NCBI GenBank assembly: GCA_021836865.1
Contig: JAKBHH010000012.1
Span: 1-56,791, forward strand
Length of the DNA stretch: 56,791 nucleotides
Direction: 5' to 3'
From: Acidobacteriota bacterium
GTDB lineage: Bacteria > Acidobacteriota > Terriglobia > Terriglobales > Acidobacteriaceae
A program made the translations under genes and the position numbers. The notes beneath the pieces are model-generated. The model was not told where the DNA came from, did no database searches, and saw only the letters and a program-made list of their open reading frames with translations. This document shows positions 51,707 through 56,791 of the stretch, in pieces (the first letter of the stretch is position 1; every line of letters starts with the position of its first letter).

Positions 51707-52351
51707 CTATGACGTCCTCGCTATGGGGAGGTGCCAACCTCGGAATATCGCCATCAGACGAAGCCCGAGACACAACGCCGAGCCCATAAGCAACCCCACG
51801 AATGCCGGAAGATGAAGCCAATTCCCTGTAATAACTACCATCCCAGCGGCCAACGCAGCAACGGCGTAGAGATCGGATTGAAGAACGAACGGAGTTTGAT
51901 TGACGAGTACGTCGCGAATCATCCCGCCTCCGATTCCAGTTAACATCCCCATCAGCGCGGCCATCACCGGATTCAATCCAGCGGCCAGTGCTTTTTCTGT
52001 TCCGGTCACGGCAAACAAAGCAAGGCCTGCCGCGTCCAGGGCGAGGATGAGCTTGCCCTGAACGTTAATCTTGCGGCTCCAGAGGAAGACGACAGCGGCG
52101 GCTGAAAGCGAGATCCAAAGGTATTGCAAATTAACGAGCGAAGCGGGCGGTACTGCGCCAATGAGAAGGTCACGAGTGATTCCGCCGGCATTTCCGGTAA
52201 CGAATGCAAGAACCATGAGCCCGAACAGATCAAATTTGTTCTTGACTCCAGCAACGGCACCGCTCAACGCAAAAACAAAGGTGCCAACCAGATCGAGCGC
52301 GACAGCGAATGCACCGAGGAGATGGTGTCCTTCCGTGAGTATGTGGCTCAT
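51707..52351 (-). CDS. TRIC-family (UPF0126/YadS) cation channel protein
   Basis: This 214-residue membrane protein has seven TM segments in two three-helix halves plus one. Each half carries the family motif: TGNAGGITRDLLIG in the first and TGIGGGMIRDVLVNQ in the second, with the kinked glycines that line the pore. Prokaryotic members are trimeric K+-permeable channels. The start ATG 52351 overlaps the stop of the amidohydrolase as ATGA, so the two are coupled. Confidence 0.92.
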   Translation of the reverse strand: MSHILTEGHHLLGAFAVALDLVGTFVFALSGAVAGVKNKFDLFGLMVLAFVTGNAGGITRDLLIGAVPPASLVNLQYLWISLSAAAVVFLWSRKINVQGKLILALDAAGLALFAVTGTEKALAAGLNPVMAALMGMLTGIGGGMIRDVLVNQTPFVLQSDLYAVAALAAGMVVITGNWLHLPAFVGLLMGSALCLGLRLMAIFRGWHLPIARTS

Positions 52352-53607
52352 CCTGCCATCCAGGCGCTCGCGGCAACAACCAAAGCTTTGACCCCCGTTT
52401 CCAGGGTGGGATGCAGCACCGGCGCAAAGTGGGGATTGTGATTGGTTGGTAATGTGTTGAGAGTGTCTGAACTTTTGGCCTTTGCGTAGATTTCAGGATC
52501 GGCTCCGCCTATAAACCAGTAGACAGAGGGAGCGTGCCATTGCGCGCCAAAGCAACCGAAGTCTTCGCTCGCCATGGTCGGCTTGGTTTGCTCAATCGCC
52601 CCGTCAGGAAAATATCGACGAAACGCATCCACGACTCTCTTTGTTGCAACTGGATCGTTCGTTACAAGCGAATATTGATCGAGTGGGGTAATCTCAGGCG
52701 GTTTTGGAGCACCCGCTGCTTGGGCTTCCGCATTGGCAATTCGCCTGATGGACGAGAGAACGCGCTTCCGAACGCCTTCGTCGAATGTGCGAACGTTCAA
52801 CTTGATGACCGCTTCGTCCGGTATTACGTTTTCTTTGGTCCCCGCCTGAAGCGAACCTACGGTGAGGACCGCGCTCTCTGTCGGCGCTACTTCCCGCGAA
52901 ACAATGGTCTGCAGGCGCAGCACGGTCGAAGCGGCCATCACGACAGGATCGATGCTGGCTTCAGGCATCGATCCGTGTGCTCCTCGTCCGAACATTCGAA
53001 TCTGCAGACTGTCCGCCGCGGAGGTGATGACCCCGTCTCTCCAATCGATCTTGCCGGAAGGCAAGCACATCACATGCTGACCAAGCACAACGTCAGGTCG
53101 TGGAAATCGATCGAAGAGGCCATCGTCAATCATGGCCTGCGCTCCCTGACCCGCCTCCTCGCCCGGCTGAAAGACCACCATCAGGGTTCCTTTCCAGGCA
53201 TCGCGAGCTTTTGCGAATAGGGCGGCGGCCCCCATCAAGCAGGCAACATGCATGTCGTGGCCACAGGAATGCGCAACTGGAACCTGGATTCCATCCGGGC
53301 TTGTTCCAACAGCTTTACTCGCATAAGGAAGTCCGGTGGCCTCCAGAATGGGCAGAGCGTCCATGTCGGCACGCAGCATCACCGTGGTCCCGGAGCCGTT
53401 GTGCAACATGCCCACCACTCCGGTCTTACCCACCCCCGGAGTGACATCAAAGCCCAGCCCCCGCAAGTGCGTTTCTGCCATTTGCGCCGTCCGGATTTCC
53501 TGCATCGACAATTCGGGGTGAGAATGGATGTCCTTGTAAGTTGCCTCCAACTCTGTTAAGAGACCGTCAACATTCGCGAGAATTGAATCGAGTTGTCTGT
53601 CAGGCAT
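52348..53607 (-). CDS. M20-family amidohydrolase
   Basis: This 419-residue metal-dependent hydrolase of the peptidase M20/HipO-type cleaves N-acyl amino acids or similar amides. Visible are HPELSMQE, the first metal/catalytic stretch LRADMDALPI, HSCGHDMHVACLMGAA with metal His, QPGEEAGQGAQ with the catalytic Glu pair, the lid domain with RGAHGSMPEASIDP, and HNPHFAP at the end. ATG 53607 begins MPDRQLDS. It is cotranscribed with the TRIC gene by a four-base overlap. Confidence 0.92.
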   Translation of the reverse strand: MPDRQLDSILANVDGLLTELEATYKDIHSHPELSMQEIRTAQMAETHLRGLGFDVTPGVGKTGVVGMLHNGSGTTVMLRADMDALPILEATGLPYASKAVGTSPDGIQVPVAHSCGHDMHVACLMGAAALFAKARDAWKGTLMVVFQPGEEAGQGAQAMIDDGLFDRFPRPDVVLGQHVMCLPSGKIDWRDGVITSAADSLQIRMFGRGAHGSMPEASIDPVVMAASTVLRLQTIVSREVAPTESAVLTVGSLQAGTKENVIPDEAVIKLNVRTFDEGVRKRVLSSIRRIANAEAQAAGAPKPPEITPLDQYSLVTNDPVATKRVVDAFRRYFPDGAIEQTKPTMASEDFGCFGAQWHAPSVYWFIGGADPEIYAKAKSSDTLNTLPTNHNPHFAPVLHPTLETGVKALVVAASAWMAG

Positions 53608-54303
53608 ATGGACCTCTCTCGCTTCTGTCCGGCACGTTCGCGAGCATTGTCGTTATACAGGATAAGGCTTGTCCAGTAGGGGGAGCACGGCATACGCAAC
53701 TTCGTGCGAGTCATCTCCCGATTACAAACAGCAACCAAGGTACTTCCAACTATGCATACGTACTGAAAAGTCGGCATCGCGCCGGCTTTCCTGTGGCGAG
53801 CATCGAAGACTATTTCGTCGGCCGCCTTCCGGCGCACTGGCCGCACACCAGAGTCCGGCTGTCCTGAAGCCAGCGGGGCACACGGGACTGAGCCAACTGA
53901 TGGCCAGTCAGCATACCGCGGACATACCGTGAGATTCGCATTAGAAAATTTCAGATGAATGGTAGGAAAAGTGGAAGAACGGAGGGGGCGCAGTCACTTC
54001 CAGTGTCGGCGCACTTTCAGGAGGAAGGGCCGAGATCGAGATGGGACAGTTGGCTGCGCAGCCTGCCGGACGATACCAAGGTGTTCCAGAAACCTGCTTA
54101 TTCGTGTGCAACGTATTGATTCCAAAACACACATTCTGGCCAGCTTTCCCGTTTCAGAAACAGGTGTTATTGGACGGATAAGCGGCGGCGGCAAGGAGTG
54201 GTTACGGTGGGAATACTCAGTTTGAGCGAAGCCGTGTACATTCCCTCCACACATAAGGTTGAGGGCTCCTCTAGTCCGCTGAACTAAGCAAGCAGAGACG
54301 TGA
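53608..54303. other. Intergenic, no gene assigned
   Basis: This 696-base stretch lies between the amidohydrolase start and the recombinase genes. One plus frame reads SNYAYVLKSRHRAGFPVASI (53740-53800 region) without a recognisable family. No hairpin or promoter stands out. It probably belongs to the left part of the integrated element. Confidence 0.4.
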
Positions 54304-54417
54304 GGGTACATTCCCGGACATCCGCTCGGCCAGGGCAAGCGCAAGTTCTGGCGCTTCTACGAGGATGAACTCGTCGAGTGGATGAACCAACACACGAACG
54401 AGCGGAGGGCCGTATGA
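54304..54417 (+). pseudogene. Truncated excisionase-like helix-turn-helix protein
   Basis: After a TGA at 54301-54303 the frame reads GYIPGHPLGQGKRKFWRFYE, then DELVEWMNQHTNERRAV and TGA at 54415-54417. GKRKFWRFY followed by an acidic helix is the wing and last helix of excisionase/MerR-like DNA-binding proteins that accompany recombinases. No start codon lies in the frame and the helix-turn-helix is missing, so it is 5'-truncated. Its stop overlaps an upstream start candidate of the recombinase. Confidence 0.6.
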
Positions 54418-54497
54418 CGAACTCCGCCTCGCTCCCCGCACGTTCCGATGTAGACTCGTCCCAAGCCATCAGTGCGCTTGCAAGAAGGAGGGTAAGA

Positions 54498-55700
54498 ATG
54501 CAGGCGCAACGCTATCAACGAGGTTCCCTGAGTATTTTGAAGCGCAAGAAGCAACCCGATGCGTGGATGTTCCGGTATTACACGGAGGAGGGCGGACGTC
54601 GTGTCTACAAAAGGCAGTACGTTGGCACGGTGCTCGAATTTCCGAAGCGCAGGGACGCAGAGAAGGCACTTACGCAGCTCAGGGTCGAGATCAACGAGGG
54701 GCAATACACCCCTATGAACATTGCGCAACTGGCGGCCCATTACAAAAAGGATGAGCTGCCTCGCAAGGCCTTTGCCACGGTTGTGAGCTACACGGGCTTC
54801 CTTGACAGCCACATTGTTCCGAAGTGGGGCGAATCTGCGCTGTCTGCCATCAAGAGCATTGAAGTTGAGAAATGGCTTGATGGCATCCAGAGGAAGGACG
54901 GTAAGCCGACGAGCCCTTCGACGAGGGCCAAGATCCGCAACGTCATGTCCGCGGTGTTTGCCCATGCGATTCGCTATGGGTGGGCATCGCAGAACCCGAT
55001 CACAGAGGTCCGCACGTCAGCAAAGCGGCTGCGCGATCCGGAATTTCTCACGCCGGAGGAGCTGCAGACACTCCTGAAGAACCTCCCGCAGCGTGAACGC
55101 ACCATGGTCCTCCTCGACGCAGCCACCGGAATTCGCAGGGGGGAACTCTTCGAACTTCGCTGGCAGGATCTCGATTTCGAGGCGGGCATTGCCAACATTA
55201 CGCGTTCCATCTACCGCAACGTCGTCGGCGATACCAAGACGATCGGATCCCGCAAGCCTGTACCCCTCCATCCACTCGTTCTGGATGAATTGAAGCAGTG
55301 GAGGGCGGAGTCGAGTTACCGGGCTGACGCGGACTATGTCTTTGCGTCCGTGCAAAAGAACGGTTCGCAACCGCTTCAGCCTGACATGATTCTCAAGCGC
55401 CATATCCGTCCGGTTCTTGCTGAGATGGGGGTGAAGAAGAGAATCGGTTGGCACTCGTTCCGTCATGGCCTTGGCACGATGCTCCGTCAGATGAAGGTCG
55501 ACGTCAAAGTTGCCCAGGAACTCCTTCGTCATGCGAATCCTCGCGTGACCCTGGAGTTCTACCAACAGGCTGTAACCGAGGAGAAGCGCGAGGCGCAGGA
55601 ACTTGCGCTGAAGGGCTTCCTGGGGCCGGCTTTTTCCTTCAGCACCCAAAAGAACCTAAATTTGGGTAAGAAAGAAGAGGTCAAGCCTGTAATTAACTGA
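54498..55700 (+). CDS. Tyrosine recombinase (phage-type integrase)
   Basis: This 400-residue site-specific recombinase has an N-terminal arm-binding region (RGSLSILKRKKQPDAWMFRY), a SAM-like core-binding domain (TVVSYTGFLDSHIVPKWG, STRAKIRNVMSAVFAHAIRY) and the catalytic domain: Arg in LLDAATGIRRGELFELRW, HSFRHGLGT with His and Arg, HANPRVTLEFYQQ with the nucleophilic Tyr. ATG 54498 is chosen for the AAGGAGGG seven bases upstream; ATG 54414 overlaps the excisionase fragment. It ends 14 bases from tRNA-Val, which marks the likely attachment site. Confidence 0.93.
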   Translation: MQAQRYQRGSLSILKRKKQPDAWMFRYYTEEGGRRVYKRQYVGTVLEFPKRRDAEKALTQLRVEINEGQYTPMNIAQLAAHYKKDELPRKAFATVVSYTGFLDSHIVPKWGESALSAIKSIEVEKWLDGIQRKDGKPTSPSTRAKIRNVMSAVFAHAIRYGWASQNPITEVRTSAKRLRDPEFLTPEELQTLLKNLPQRERTMVLLDAATGIRRGELFELRWQDLDFEAGIANITRSIYRNVVGDTKTIGSRKPVPLHPLVLDELKQWRAESSYRADADYVFASVQKNGSQPLQPDMILKRHIRPVLAEMGVKKRIGWHSFRHGLGTMLRQMKVDVKVAQELLRHANPRVTLEFYQQAVTEEKREAQELALKGFLGPAFSFSTQKNLNLGKKEEVKPVIN

Positions 55701-55714
55701 TTCTAAAGGAGAAA

Positions 55715-55791
55715 TGGTAGGCACGATTGGATTCGAACCAACGACCTCTTCCGTGTCAAGGAAGCGCTCTAACCAACTGAGCTACGCGCCT
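55715..55791 (-). tRNA. tRNA-Val (anticodon GAC)
   Basis: The minus strand from 55791 gives the acceptor AGGCGCG pairing with CGTGCCT, a D arm TAGCTCAGTTGGTTAGAGC, the anticodon arm CTTCC-TTGACAC-GGAAG with anticodon GAC, the T arm GTTGG-TTCGAAT-CCAAT, discriminator A and an encoded CCA (55717-55715). The 3' end faces the recombinase. Confidence 0.95.
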
Positions 55792-55861
55792 GCGTTGTGG
55801 ACCTTATCAGTCTAGCAGGAACCCGGTTTGAGGAAAAGACTTGCCGCCTTTCAACGCAAGA

Positions 55862-56275
55862 TGAGCCTGAAGGAGTATGAGCGGCCAAGCTGAGGATGGA
55901 TGATCAGCGTGTTTGAAGGAGAGAAGTTGAGTTTGGCTGAGATCGAGGCATTTCTTGCTGTCTTGAACAATCTGAGGCTTGCCGGTTGCGGTCGCGCGGA
56001 GATTTGCGGCTGGGGGTTGGAGGGCCTGCTCTGCCATCAGGAGAATCCGCTTCAAGGTCGGCGCACCAAAGAGCTTCTGCGGGCTTTATCGAACGCATGA
56101 CCAGCTTCAGCCGGGCGCAGACCACTCAGCTCATTGGTGGCCATTTTCGCATCGGGTGGGTTGCGGCTGACGTGGAGCTCCTGGCCGTCGCCGACGAGGC
56201 GCATGAAAGCTTGACCGGCCCTGCCCCGCGGCATATTCCCAAGCACGAGTTCGAGGTGTACGCCATGTCCTCGCC
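55862..56275 (+). pseudogene. Decayed transposase/integrase-core accessory region
   Basis: Plus-strand frames read MSLKEYERPS then TGA, FEGEKLSLAEIEAFLAVLNN, a shift near GW-GLEGLL, then IERMTSFSRAQTTQLIGGHF and ELLAVADEAHESLTGPAPRH. This is the N-terminal part of a transposase with an rve core that occurs in many soil bacteria (usual form: LLATVDEAHETLSGPATRHIL). At least one stop and one frameshift are present, and the catalytic core is missing. It is an insertion-sequence remnant next to the tRNA. Confidence 0.55.
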
Positions 56276-56791
56276 AGTCAGCCTGCGGAGGAACAGTGCA
56301 TGGTCGAAAACTCCGCAACCTTCCTGTGTTTACAGATGCTCCTGTCGACCACCTTCCGCTTCCTTGCCGGCGACAGAGTCTCGGCAACTGCCGCCACCAT
56401 CGGAAGCATCTCGATCAGGCCAACCACGAACCCCGCAATCGGCTCGACGAGGACCGCGTCGCCGGATATCCGATCCACCCGGAAGCTGAAGCAGCAACGC
56501 AGCATCCTCAACGACATCCAAATTTAGGTGGCGGCTGCGACAAAAGCCCTCGAAAAACGCCTATCCTTGCCCCAGGAAGATCAACGGCCGGATCGCACCA
56601 ATCGGCTGCGTCAAAACGCGTACACTCAAATACACCGCACCCGTTGATAGATCTCAATGAGCACGTTGGCGGAGATAAGCGGCCAATAATCTGAACCACG
56701 TGATCGCGGCTTGCAGTAAGAAGTTATATTTTCTTTCAGTGGGATTTCTTCAGGAGGCGGGGCCCCGCTTCCTGCCAGCATCTTGGCGGAT
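56276..56791. other. Right end of window, unassigned
   Basis: The 516 bases at the right edge contain no gene I can support. Several overlapping short frames exist on both strands between 56278 and 56520 but show no recognisable motif. The last 100 bases are more AT-rich and may precede a gene that starts beyond the edge. Confidence 0.4.

Noticed and set aside
56278-56517. Minus-strand frame with LVEPIAGFVVGLIEMLPMVA
   Set aside because: It looks partly membrane-like but has no start context, overlaps equally long frames on the other strand and lies in decayed insertion-sequence DNA.

Overview
The window is GC-rich, densely coded bacterial DNA that most resembles a soil Acidobacteriota genome (Terriglobia-like). 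The main argument is the set of long MacB/FtsX-type permeases of the acidobacterial ADOP kind: one orphan copy sits behind a PadR regulator, two more lie in a large efflux operon, and the DNA-level relic of another lies beside them. Many TetR-type regulators and paired GH2 beta-galactosidases fit this reading. The assignment is inference from gene content only.

Layout. (1) 1-2750, minus strand: a patatin-like phospholipase gene running off the left edge and broken by a frameshift and an in-frame stop. (2) 3221-15791, minus: an eight-gene unit (membrane-fusion protein, ABC ATPase, two MacB-type permeases, second ATPase, TolC-like channel, NtrC-type regulator, NtrY-type histidine kinase), with a candidate sigma-54 promoter in front of the first gene. 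(3) 15960-19227: remnant of an ADOP N-terminus, an intact ADOP permease, and PadR with a perfect inverted repeat upstream. (4) 19561-28381, minus: a complete chemotaxis-like operon (CheA with a degenerate receiver tail, CheW, short CheR-like methyltransferase, cytoplasmic PAS/repeat MCP, CheY, CheB, CheR). (5) 29039-35735, minus: TetR regulator coupled to two exported GH2 enzymes. (6) 35736-38201: a scar zone with a Fic fragment fused to a poxB fragment, a DUF1778/GNAT toxin-antitoxin pair and a family of palindromic repeats. (7) 38202-47868: small regulator-plus-enzyme modules for electrophile, redox or efflux functions: TetR (frameshifted)/DoxX-like/old yellow enzyme; TetR/four reductases plus a small protein; MarR/isochorismatase-like/membrane protein/MFS. 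(8) 47869-51030: a non-coding, decayed region dominated by a long inverted repeat with roughly 1-kb arms. It contains a 323-bp core that I read as identical in both arms, and it encloses fragments of two unidentified genes. (9) 51107-53607: NTF2-like secreted protein, TRIC-family channel and M20 amidohydrolase. (10) 54304-55791: broken excisionase-like fragment, tyrosine recombinase and tRNA-Val(GAC), the usual arrangement at the end of an integrated element. (11) 55862-56791: decayed transposase and unassigned DNA.

How the parts fit. The efflux operon carries its own two-component system, whose regulator is of the sigma-54-activating class and could act on the promoter found in front of the operon. 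The chemotaxis operon has all core parts but no flagellar gene in view and a receptor without membrane segments, so it may control a process other than swimming. Regions 6-11 look like a patchwork island with remnants of several insertion events. The most unusual structure is the long inverted repeat; no intact, clearly new multi-gene system was found.
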